This document shows positions 45,897 to 56,233 of a stretch of 64,000 nt of DNA, one piece after another. The DNA comes from Viridothelium virens (taxonomy: Eukaryota; Ascomycota; Dothideomycetes; Trypetheliales; Trypetheliaceae), in assembly GCA_010094025.1 (NCBI GenBank), contig ML991820.1, forward strand, positions 124,001-188,000, given 5' to 3'. The first letter of the stretch is position 1. Every line of letters begins with the position of its first letter. The notes beneath the pieces are model-generated. The model was not told the DNA's origin. It did not search any database and worked only from the letters and a program-made list of their open reading frames with translations. The position numbers were made by a program, and so were the translations under genes.

Positions 45897-48588
45897 TCAA
45901 CCCAGAAATATTCTCTGCGCATTCCTGGGCTTCTCCGACGTGTAAGCATCAATCTTCACAGCCACAAGCACCACCTCCATTCCACCCTTCCCGTCATGCT
46001 GCGCTCTCAATCTCCAATGCCCATTCTTCACAATCCAAGTCTTACTTCCTTCCCCTTCCATTCCCACCATTCCCATTCCCCCCTCTTCCTCAACATCCAC
46101 TTTCCTCCTCTTCCTCGCCCTGCCTCTCCCCTCCCTCCCCTCAAACTCAAAAATCGCCTCAAATTCCTCCACCTCCGCCTCCCCCTTCTCCGCCGCCGTT
46201 CGCTCCCCACCCCCACCCCCCCCCTCCCACACCCTCCCATCCACCCTCACATCCGCCACCCCCTCCTCCAGCACCACCTTCACCCTCTCCTCACTCAGCC
46301 CACTCGTCCCGGGACTCACCGCCTGCGTCGCCAGGCCACCCACACCGCCACTCTGCAACATCATCAGCCCGAGCGGCTGGCCCGTCGCAGGGAGATTCAT
46401 CTTGCTCGCCACGACGCCCAGCAGCGCGCTCACGCGATCGTGCGTCTTCCCTGCGAACGAGGCGCGCGCCGGCGCGACGCTGAAGTCCACACGCGTCGCT
46501 TCGGATCCGATTTCGAGGACCAGCTGGTGCGGCGTCTCGTCGACGTAGGGGCGCGCGTAGTGGATCCAGCCGGGGCCGGGGTTTATGGTTGTGGAGGGTC
46601 CGGCGGTGGCGGTCGTAGCGGCGGGGTTGGAGGCTGTGGAGGAGGGGGCGGGCGAGGGGCGAGAGGCGGATGCGGACGCGGAGACGGAGGCGGATGAGGA
46701 GGAGCCGCCGCCTCCGGCTGGGGAGGCGCCAGCAGTGGGGCCGGCGGAGGTGGTGGTGGGCGCGTCGGGGGAGAAGGAGATGCCGGATTGGCGGATGTCC
46801 TCGAGGCGGATGATGATTTCGGATTGGTTGAGGATGTTGTTGTAGGAGATGTGGTGAGGGATTAGTTTCTGTTCGAGACCCTTGAGGTGGAAGTAGCGAG
46901 CGTCGCGCAAGAGCGCCGCACGGTGCGCATCGTTGCGTATGTCGACGGGGTAACCTTGGAGGATTTTGAGCAGCTCGGCGAAAACGTCGGAGCTGCGATT
47001 GAGGACGGCCGGAGGGACGATGGAGGGTGGGCGAAGAAGACCGCGGTGGTCGAGGCCCGGGAAGACTTCATTTGGGGTGGAGAAGAAGACTGCGAAACCG
47101 AGGGAAAAGTAGTTGGGGTTGTCACCAGGGGCGTTAAATATATCGCGAGGTACCTGAAAGTGACGATCGCCTATTTGGATAAATATTGATGAAGTGAATA
47201 GTTGGTTTATTAGACGTGGTACTTCGTAGAATGTTAGCGCTGTTAATAATTGCATGTATGTGGGAATGCATACGACTGTAAAATTGAGCATCAGCAAAGA
47301 GCTTAACAAAATGTTCCCCATCTCGAGGCTGCACATGATAGCCTAGTGAGGATTAGCGGAGTCAGTGCAATCTTCCTGATGGAGATGGGAGCATACCTTG
47401 GAGATGCAATGATATGTCTTTGAATGTGATGGGATCTCTGTCGATATATAGGGTTTTAATACTGACTCCACCATCCTCCGTTGATCTTAATTGCTCGCCA
47501 AAGAAATCCGAAAAATACGAGGGAGCTGTAAACACTTAGCATCATTCGTTAGTTTCGACGGCTTGAACAGTCTTACCATCAGAAGATATAGAAGCTCCAG
47601 ATAGTCGAAATAGCTCGGAGCCAATTTGTATGGGAAACACTTTCCCAGCTGGTAGCGCCATCTTTCTCTCACGAGATTTGTCACGTCGACTATTGGGCTT
47701 CGAACGCTTAACCGGAGGTTCGTTCGATGCAGACTGTTTCGTCCGAGATCCTTCAGCTTGTACGCCTTCAGGCTCAGGGCCTTCAGAACCTTGGGGAAGA
47801 GTGCCGCCGTCTTGATGTCGTTGTCCAGGGCGACCTGTGCTCGTTCTTTCGGATACGCTAATAGCCTTTTCGGGAGATGAAAATGCTACACGCTTTACGG
47901 TAGAATCGCCTTGTGGCCCGCTTGGATCAGCCTCAGTAGTAGCAGTAGACTTCCTCTTTTCGCCACTGGTATAAGCTACCGGATTCCTGGAACCAGTACT
48001 GTGAGACTCTCGACGCGGTAGCGACTGTCCTGGAAGTTGGGGATGTTCAAAAGGGAGCGCGGTGAATTGGTCGGAGAAGTATCCTTGAATTTGAGGATTA
48101 TCTGTGGTCACTTCACGGAAATTAAAGTCGTGCTCCAAGGACCGTTGGCCTTCAACCTCGTTTACTAATTCTCCTTGAGGCTCGTAATCTCGTGCAAGGT
48201 CTTGAAAATCTTCGGGACTGTCCCACTCCCAGGTCAGAGGACCACCAGGGAAGTAGTTGGCGGGCTCGGCCTCAAAAGTATTTCTTGGGTGACTGTCCAG
48301 GCCAGAGTCCTCGGAAATGGTTGGGTTCGATGGTAGCTCTTGATCAGGATGGTCAAGTGATTGAGTCGCTGGCGGATATTTATTCGAAGGAGAAGCAGAT
48401 GCCTGGAGATTTGTAGTCTCGACTGCATCATGCACGAAATTGTCATTATCTCCATGATCACGAGTATTAGAGGCGTTAAGGATACTGTCTCCCTGTTGAT
48501 TAGCACGAGTTCGGGAGCGGTTTGCCGTTTGTTTTGACGACTTTCGCATGAAGTCGCGAGCAGAGGTGCGAGTGGCAGTGTCAGGCAT
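45897..48588 (-). CDS. BTB/POZ (T1-type) domain protein
   Basis: This is a four-exon model of 843 aa: 48588-47577, 47525-47397, 47342-47277 and 47221-45897, all in phase. Residues 1-310 are disordered and polar, with a basic patch (KRSKPNSRRDKSRERK). Then comes a T1-type BTB fold: KVFPIQIGSELFRLSGASISSDAPSYFSDFF, TLYIDRDPITFKDISLHLQGYHVQPRDGEHFVKLFADAQFY. A second related segment follows at once (IFIQIGDRHFQVPRDIFNAPGDNPNYFSLGF, FAELLKILQGYPVDIRNDAHRAALLRDARYFHLKGLEQKL). The C-terminal region has IHYARPYVDETPHQLVLEIGSEATRVDFS and ends GHWRLRAQ...VEVVLVAVKIDAYTSEK-like, a strongly conserved fungal block. The tandem BTB arrangement is typical of this fungal family. Its role is unknown; a cullin adaptor or oligomerisation role is inferred from the fold. 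Confidence 0.88.
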
Positions 48589-49642
48589 TGGGCTGGACGG
48601 GACCGCTTGACGCGAACAGTCAATCAAGACCTCGCTCGACAGCGTTCTAAACCCCCCAGCCCCTAGTCAACAATTGCAGAGCGAAAGCAAGTCGAATAGG
48701 CGTGCCGGTGGCAGAAGGTCGGGGAACGGATCTCGTGTGTCAGCGGCGCCGAACCTTAGTAAACCGACAGTTAGCAATTACCCCCGCCTGCCCCGGTACC
48801 CCCGCGATGATGCACTCGTACATGGGTACACGAGTTGTCGGGCCCGTCCCTTTTCGCGAGATTTGAACAATTTTCCTCCCTGGTCGGCAAAAATTCACCC
48901 TGTGTCTGTCCGAGGGCGGAAGTATCGGGGGCTCACGACAATTTAAAGAGCACACACTGGACGCTTCCATCTGAGCAAGGCCTGTCGCGGTAGTTCCTGA
49001 AGGCAGTAGAAGCTTGGATGTCCCTCAATCGTTGGATTTGCATTCGCCATCTGGAGTCAATACTTCAGCCGCAGAAGTGCGGGCTTAGGGACAACCCTGT
49101 TCTTAACATTAGAAATACGACGAGCATTTCCAGTTCCTGTCTCAATAATCCCAGCCGCACGTCCTATTCGCAGGTTCGTCTCTGATGACGCAACAGGTTA
49201 TCTATAGGCGGTCTGGTAGTCAGCACGGCAAGCTCGGCTAGGGCTGGAATTTCGGAGCCGACAGGTTTGGTCGCGAACAGCACACCAGCAATTGACCACT
49301 CATCTGCATGAGCTCATGCAGTCATCTTGTCGTCCTGTCTTGTACTTCATGTACCTGCCTCGAGATTCGGTTGCGTCGCATTCATCAACCGTTCCTGCAT
49401 CGCAAAATTTTCAGCCCTGCTACTGAAGACTCAGAAAATCGCGCTTCCCATGCTCCATTGCTGATTAGGTAGTCTATTCATGTCGGCAAAGCCGGGAACG
49501 ATTCATTGGTCGCCTGAATGATTCAGGTTGATGTGAGTCGAGAGTGACAAGTGCCTATCATGTATAAGGATACGGAAAATTAAGAAAATTTGCCATGATC
49601 GCTCGCATATTTTCTCTGATATGCAGAGCGCATCTGAAAATT
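48589..49642. other. Intergenic spacer
   Basis: This is the promoter of the BTB gene and the 3' flank of the GST gene. No credible gene or repeat is seen. Confidence 0.45.
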
Positions 49643-50524
49643 TCAACGTCTTGATGCAACTGGTTGATATTTCTCGTCCGAGACCTCTTCAATTTTCTCG
49701 ATTGCCTTTTTGAAGGCTTCTCTTTCATGAATCTTTTTCACGTACGCCACAAGCTTGGGATATTTCTCTTGTGTAATCAGCCCACTTCCACGAGCTGCCT
49801 CAAGAGGAAAGATCATTAAAATGTCTGCCCCAGTGAGCTCTTTGCCACAGAAGAACTCTCCTTCGTCGGGAGAGGTTTTCAATTGGTCTTCCAAAAAGTC
49901 AAAGTGCGTCTTGCGATTAGGATTCAGAAACAACGAATCCACTCGTCCTGAGATCATCCTTGTGATTGGTCTCACGAAGAAAGGCTGCGGTCCGTCCCTA
50001 ATCACTAATCCTGCGTTAGAAAAACCAGAGATTCTCCGCGGTCAGACTTACTGCTAATGAATAGGCCGATTAATATGAGAGGCATGATACTACCCTCCGC
50101 GTAATGCATGTAGTAACGATAACGAAGCCATTCTTCAGTTTCTCCCCCAATCTGACCTTCTTTACCATTGATATACCGCTTCGGGATCATCCATTGGCCC
50201 AGATGTTCAGTAAGATACTCAACTATATGGCCCGATTCCGCCAAGATCAGTGATTTTTCGGCTCCTGGGGCTTGAATACCAATGACTGGGGATTTGCCCA
50301 GCGGGTGAACATCTTTCAGCTCTTGGGGAGCCAGCATGTCCTTGTTTCTCTTGAACACCTTGACTTCATAGTCGACTTTGAGTTCCTCAAGGAGCCATAA
50401 AATTCTCTGTGATCGTGACTGGTCGAGCCTTGCGAATCAGTCGTTAGTCCAATTCACTATAGTTGAAACGTACTACTCACCAATATACCGTAATTTTGGG
50501 CTTTTGCTCTGCATCGGAAGACAT
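49643..50524 (-). CDS. Glutathione S-transferase (Gtt1-like)
   Basis: This is a three-exon model of 262 aa: 50524-50481, 50428-50052 and 50010-49643 (introns 52 and 41 nt). The thioredoxin-like N-terminal domain reads ITVYWLDQSRSQRILWLLEELKVDYEVKVFKR, with a Ser near residue 19-21 as the likely glutathione-activating residue. LKDVHPLGKSPVI carries the cis-proline, and LAESGHIVEYL the glutathione-binding Glu-Ser. The helical C-terminal domain has EGEFFCGKELTGADILMIFPLEAARG and YPKLVAYVKKIHEREAFKKAIEK. It resembles fungal Gtt1-type enzymes, which act in detoxification and peroxide defence. The second intron is among the shortest here (donor GTAAGT, acceptor CGCAG). Confidence 0.92.
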
Positions 50525-51059
50525 AATCGAGGCAGGCGTGATACTGACGGATGTATAAATGATGGCGATTACTGGCTGTAAGGAGTTGGCTTGGACGAGG
50601 GAGATGATACGGGGTCAGGACACTTCTAATTTGCGTAATACGTACGTATATACTCAGGATACGAGACAGCGGAAGCTTAGATGAAAGCAATTGTCGGCTA
50701 TCTTCAAAACTGTTGTTAATTAAAGGAAGATCTCAGCGTAAGCATCTCATTTCAAAGACTGAACAGTCCAGGTCAGGGGCCTTATTGATGTATCTTTTCA
50801 ATGGCAATTGAAACTAACATATGTTAGTACTAGGTAGACCGAGGAACATTCACATTCGGATCGAGCCGCTACCGATTGGTGGCTGGGAGTATTAGCTGAC
50901 TGCAGGGCAGGGCTTACCTGGGACTGCTCAGGGACGGTTTGGTCACGTGAGTGGTCCGAAGACGATGAGCAACATGAACCTCTGGACAACGTCAGATCGA
51001 CTCTCAATCAACAACCCTCATTAAAGCAAATCACCAATTCCTTTGTGGTGGAGCTAATA
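50525..51059. promoter_or_regulatory. Divergent promoter region with TCACGTGA
   Basis: The 535-base spacer lies between the GST gene (minus) and the complex I subunit gene (plus). It carries the palindrome TCACGTGA at about 50943-50950, 110 bases before the complex I start. It also has an inverted CCAAT-type ATTGG near 50873. Confidence 0.45.
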
Positions 51060-51565
51060 ATGGCTCTCAATCACAACAGTATGTGACCTATCATGCCAAT
51101 GGCTTGCAGATGAACCAAAACTGATGTCGCTTTCTGTAGTCCTCCATACCGATCCGGCTTTATCGAAATACTCTAGTACGCTCCCCTCAGGATCCCAGTA
51201 TGCGATTCTTCAAAGAAAATGCTAAACCATGCTGCTAGGCCTATGGGTTAACCGACATCAATACTTCCGCTGGACACCGAGAACGGCCTGGTTAACATTT
51301 GCATACGTGATTATGGTGCCGGGTATATTTGGTTACATGGGCTACGTTACAGATGTGAGTTGGTCCTACATCTATCCGGTCTTGTTGCTAGCCCTGTATC
51401 TCCCATTTTCGCTTCATCTGGCTCTGAGGAATTACCTGTCTTTGCAATTGAACACCTTATCTACTTTACATCTTCTGGAGTTTGGACGGACTGACGAATT
51501 GCTTTGAACAGGGGAAATACGAGATGCGAGGCAAACGGCGGGGCGATATCATTTCTGAATGGTAG
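51060..51565 (+). CDS. NADH:ubiquinone oxidoreductase small subunit (NDUFB4/B15-like)
   Basis: This is a four-exon gene of 74 aa: 51060-51078, 51140-51175, 51239-51354 and 51512-51565 (introns 61, 63 and 157 nt). The spliced product starts MALNHN, continues [50 protein letters not shown], and ends [17 protein letters not shown]. This is the full fungal complex I B15/NDUFB4-like accessory subunit, with one membrane segment (about residues 36-56) and a basic C-terminal tail. It sits in the inner mitochondrial membrane arm of complex I. No single open frame covers it, so simple gene finding misses the first two exons and the last one. The third intron is long for this genome. Confidence 0.9.
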
Positions 51566-52106
51566 AGTTCATCTCCATAGGGAGGAATAGTTGGGCTCTT
51601 TGTGACCTATCTTGGCAAAATCTAGTGTGGTCGAAAGTATTAAGGCTAGGGGCAATCGAGGAAAACTCGTTGAGAGTCAATTTGCTAGGCACAAATTACA
51701 TTGGGGGATTTGCGACCATCTTTCACGTTGGTTCTGGGCATGCAAAGATGCAGATCGACTGTATGTATCGATATGTAGAACAAGTATCTGCTGCACTGCT
51801 GAAGGCCGCGTCCCAGTGTCACAGAAGCTTATAGGTACCTTGTCTTCAATTCGTGGTTACTCTGCATGTTGATCTTTCCCATTGACTACCTAAGGTACGT
51901 AGGCAGGTAGGTACGATTGATAGTGCGTAGATTGTCGCGCGCTATTCGGAGTGGGTCAAGACTATCCCGGTCTACCAAAAGAGGGAAAGAGCGGATGGCA
52001 GAATTCTGACCCCGCCACCTGGCGTACTGGATTACATATCCTGTGGTCATGCCAATGGATCTTCTCTTAACGCCATGGCTCCAAAAAACCATGGCACTGC
52101 TTTTCA
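51566..52106. other. Intergenic spacer
   Basis: This is the 3' flank of the complex I gene and the promoter of the next gene. No element is recognised. Confidence 0.4.
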
Positions 52107-53777
52107 ATGTCTTCCGGCCGCCTTGAGTATGTTGACACGGTCGTCATTGGTTAGTATCACGCCAGAACACCCATTGAGAATGCCTCATAAACTTATTATT
52201 TGAATTTAGGAAATGGACCTTCGGCCTTGATTCTATCCTATATCCTCCACGGATGGATACCTCACTACTCTGGTGGACATCACGACAGTGTCCTTGACAG
52301 CAAAGTCGCGCAAGTCCCAGATCTACTGTCCTTAACTCCAGATCTCTATGACCACTTCCAATCGTCACTCAAGTATTCAACACAAGCTCTGCCGATCAAT
52401 GTTCTTCTCGACACTCTTTTGAGACCGAATGCAGATACTCAAGTGAATCCCAGACCGTGTGTGGAATGGAAGTATACCCCGAAGAGGGCTATTTCCCACC
52501 TGGTTCTTGGCGAGACGGAAAACGCAGGAGGGCAGTGGGCCAAGGAAGATGCCTCTGCAATATGGGATATACAGGCATTGAGTTATGCAGAAATGCTGGC
52601 ACTGCCGGGTTACAGCTTTGCTGATCATCACCTGTCAACGACTGGAGAGCTGCTGCCAGATTTCGTTCGGCCGTCTAGAAGAGAGGTTGCTGCATATTTC
52701 GATGCCTATCCCAGAGCTGTTGGTATTCACGAATCCATCCACACATCTACAAAGGTCGGGAACATCTCATCTTGTGAAAACGGCTTCTCCATCGGATCTC
52801 ACAATATATTTTGCAAGCATTTGGTTCTCGCTTCTGGCACGTTCTCCATTAGCATTCCGCCCCGGCCACTTTTGCGTCCACTGAAAGCATTGGACAATCT
52901 CGATGAGCCTCTTTTGGTCGTTGGGTCTGGATTCACGGCTGCAGATGCCATCATCTCTGCATCGCCTCATCGTAAAATCGTGCACATTTTCAAATGGGCA
53001 CCAGACGAGTATCAGTCACCTTTGCGTGGATGTCATCATCAAGCATATCCAGAGTATGCGACCGTCTACAGACAAATGAAAGCGGCTGCCGCGGCAAAAT
53101 CGAACTTCAAAGCTCCCGGTAGTCCTTTGAGGAGAAGGCAGAAGCACAATCCCTTCTTCAGCCATCGCGACTGGCACTCTGTTTATGAAGGCTATCCAAA
53201 TACTCAGATCGTTGAAGTACACACTTTCAATCAGTATGCCGAAGTCAAATTGAAGCTCGAGTCTGGTGAAACCATCGAGCGAAGAGTTGGCAGTCTCGAA
53301 TGTGCCATTGGACGACGCGGATCACTGGATTATCTTTCACCAGCATTGTTCGACGGAGTAGTTGGTTCCAATAACCGTGCTGTGGACCATTTCGACGATA
53401 AAATCCTGATATCAGGGCGCACTCTGCGTTTCAGATGTGAAGTCGACCTCCAAGTTGCTCCGAATTTGTTTATCATCGGTAGCCTAACTGGAGACTCTCT
53501 CATCCGTTTCGCTTTCGGGAGTTGCGCATACGCTGCTGGAAAGATCATGGCTTCAAGGGAAGGCTGTAGAAAATCCTTACCATCGTCCTCCTTGAACTCG
53601 ACGCCGCCTTCAATCGATGGTCAGGTACTCTCGCCTATGCAAGAGATTGATGGTAGCGCCCACCAAGATCTCCATGTGGATAGACGAAAGCTTGCCCGGT
53701 CTCTAGAGCTTATGACTGCGGAGAATCAAATATGGAAGAAGTCTGGATGGTGGTCGGGAGGATTTATGCTCTCCTGA
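52107..53777 (+). CDS. OSGIN-like FAD/NAD(P)-binding protein
   Basis: This is a two-exon model of 536 aa: 52107-52149 and 52210-53777 (intron 60 nt, donor GTTAGT). The joined start MSSGRLEYVDTVVIGNGPSALILSYILHG gives the FAD dinucleotide-binding GxGPxA motif. A second Rossmann motif lies mid-protein (LLVVGSGFTAADAI). Other family features are IPHYSGGHHDS, PNLFIIGSLTGDSLIRFAFGSCAYAAGKI and GGQWAKED. It resembles oxidative-stress-induced growth inhibitor (OSGIN) and flavin monooxygenase-like proteins. The reaction is unknown for most members; a monooxygenase role is inferred. Without the 43-nt first exon the FAD motif is broken, so the start is well supported. Confidence 0.9.
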
Positions 53778-54432
53778 TTTTGGTGGTGAATATCAAGTAG
53801 AAAATTAGCTCACCAAAACGAAACGCAAATTCAAGGCCTGCCAACTTTGGAGACGAGTTCTGATGATGTAGATCTCGCCTAGATGCTAAAGTAGATCACT
53901 GTGAAGTGAATTTAAAACGCCGCCTACTCTGGAAGAGAAGAGCGCCGCTAGGGGCCTTTTTTCAGGCACGCCAGGGTGGCCGGCACGGAGTACTGCGGCC
54001 TACCCTAGGCCAATGGCCTAGTCCTTCCTCCTACATCATTCGTTTCTAGTGCCGCGTCAGACCAAGACGAATTCCCTAGCAAACCTGTAGACATGCAGGG
54101 AAAGGCGCTTTTCTGTCAGGCTCGATAGGTGCAAGGTCTCAAAGGCCATGTCGCTACCCGCGACGCGAGTGGGTTTGCGTGTCGCAAGCTCGGTAGGATG
54201 GCACTGAACCGTGGGGCTCTCCTGCTGCTTTGTAACTGTCAGCGATGTGAGGAAGGTCAGATATTTACTACACCTCCGCAGATGCCGAGAACGTATATGC
54301 TGTGGAATCTCTCTCGCTCCTGACTGGGCCCATCTCTCATTCTCAGGCTTTCCGATTGTTTCCTGGCATTGACTCCTTCATCATCCGTCAACCTCTCCGC
54401 GGATTTTAATCTATTTTCTTGTCCACATCTCC
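53778..54432. other. Intergenic spacer
   Basis: This is the 3' flank of the OSGIN-like gene and the promoter of the GH16 gene. Open frames near 54129-54659 are out of phase with the real exon and have no motif. Confidence 0.45.
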
Positions 54433-55694
54433 ATGTCTTTCAACACTCTTGCAAACATGGCACAGTCTGGGAGAGGCCAAGAGAAAGGCTACCCCATTGC
54501 CTCTCCTGCAATACCGACTTCGGATCCTCCTCCATACTACGGAGGAGCTCGAAACCAAGGCCCCCGTTGGAATCCGAGAAACTGGAGTCGACGAACTATT
54601 ATTCTAGTCGCCATTGGGACGATCTTCCTACTGATAGCAATAATAGTTGGGGCTGTTGAGGGGGTAAAAGCCAACCGGTATCCAGACTACTCTCCAATCA
54701 ATTACAAGTTGCAAGACGCATGTGAGCACCACTTCTGGCTTCCTAATGCACCATGCTGAGAAGATCGTGACTAGATTCTGGCACCGATTTCTTTTCCAAC
54801 TTCGACTATTTCAACGGCTATGATCCGGCGCAAGGGTTTGTGCAGTATGTGATCCACTATCGCGATATTAGGAGCCTTACTGACAAAGAATCTAGCTACC
54901 TGCCCGAGGCCAGCGCCAACGCCCTCAATCTCACCTTTGCTTCGACAACTTCAGCAGTTCTAAAGGTCGACAGCGTTAACACCAACCAATTCACTGGCCG
55001 GAATTCGGTGCGCATCTCGTCCAAAACGCAATATAGTTCAGGACTTTTTGTCTTCGACGTTGTCCACTCTCCCTATGGTTGTGCGACGTGGCCTGCCCTT
55101 TGGCTCGTCGACGAAACGAATTGGCCTGCTATGGGCGAGATCGATGTCATGGAGGCTGTCAATGGAGCGACAACGGGCAACCAAATGACTTTGCATACGA
55201 CGGAGGGCTGCACCATGAATGTCAAACGCAAGGAGATTGGCAAGGTACTCGAAAAGAATTGCTGGAACGAGACGAACAGTAATGCGGGTTGCGGCGTGGA
55301 AGGCGCTCCGGCGACATACGGCCAGGAGTTCAATAACAACGGTGGAGGCATATACGCAATGGAGCTTCGTTCCCAAGGTATCCGCGTATGGTTCTTCCCA
55401 CGCTCGTCTATCCCATCGGACATCACCAGCAATAGCAGCACCCCTGATCCATCGACTTGGGGCACAGCCCTCGCCGACTTTCCTCAGACCGATTGCAACA
55501 TCAATCAGCATTTTGGCAATCTGTCCATCGTCGCCAATATTGACCTCTGTGGACAGTGGGCAGGTCAACCAAGTGTCTATAGTCAACAAGACGGCTGCCC
55601 CTCATCTTGTACCGAGTTCGTGACGAACAATAATACAGCGTTTGAGACGGCGTACTGGGAATTCGCCAGCTTTAAAGTTTACTCGGCAACTTGA
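54433..55694 (+). CDS. Membrane-anchored GH16 family glucanase
   Basis: Exons are 54433-54721 and 54775-55694 (intron 53 nt), giving 402 aa. A further in-frame, stop-free intron of 60 nt (about 54838-54897) is possible and would give 382 aa. A Pro-rich cytosolic head of about 53 residues is followed by one membrane segment (about 55-77), so this is a type II membrane protein. The GH16 catalytic domain shows TDFFSNFDYFNGYDP, SGLFVFDVVHSPYGCATWPALWLVD, and the active site GEIDVMEAVNG with nucleophile and acid/base Glu218 and Glu223 (long form). C-terminal strands include CGQWAGQPSVYS and YWEFASFKVYS. Fungal members act on beta-1,3(4)-glucans and remodel the cell wall. Several Asn-x-Ser/Thr sites fit an outside location. 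Confidence 0.92.
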
Positions 55695-56233
55695 CCTAAG
55701 TTTCTTAATGACAGTGACGACTCATGTATTATACAGATGATAAATAGCATAGTAATCTACAATATGACACACGCAATCGAAGAAAGCTACCTTATGTATT
55801 CCAAAATGGGCTGATGGAGGGGAAAGTGAAGACTCGAGCACATGTTATATTGATATATCGATATGGCGTCACTGGCTGCAGCACCGTAACCCCAATCGGG
55901 TTAGCACAATGCGGAACGGAAGGGCTTGCTCAAGCCCCACATCCCGCTAGAAAGCCATCTGCGTAACACTTCTCAGCGAGCCTCTTGGGTTGTCCTCTTG
56001 CTCAAGGTCTTCGCTATTTGGTACTCCCCACTGTTGTTCTTCATTCCACTTGCTAGTCCTCATCACTAGGTAAAGGTAAGCAGTTGAAATACTTCACTAC
56101 GACGAGCTTTTCAGGAATCGATTCCGGGCACTCAATTGTTTTGTTTGCTCGATCGCGTCCACATACTCGACCAAAGAGTATCCCCCAAGCTCATGGAGCT
56201 TCTGGGATCCTCCAGATTTAGCTCATTGTCCAA
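55695..56233. other. Intergenic spacer
   Basis: This is the 3' flank of the GH16 gene and the promoter of the F-box gene. No element is recognised. Confidence 0.4.

Noticed and set aside
45996-46697. 233-codon plus-strand frame in the BTB gene
   Set aside because: It is antisense to a conserved BTB-gene exon, Pro/Arg-rich, with no domain.
56110-56130. TTCGATTCC-like run considered as part of a tRNA
   Set aside because: No acceptor stem or cloverleaf can be formed around it.
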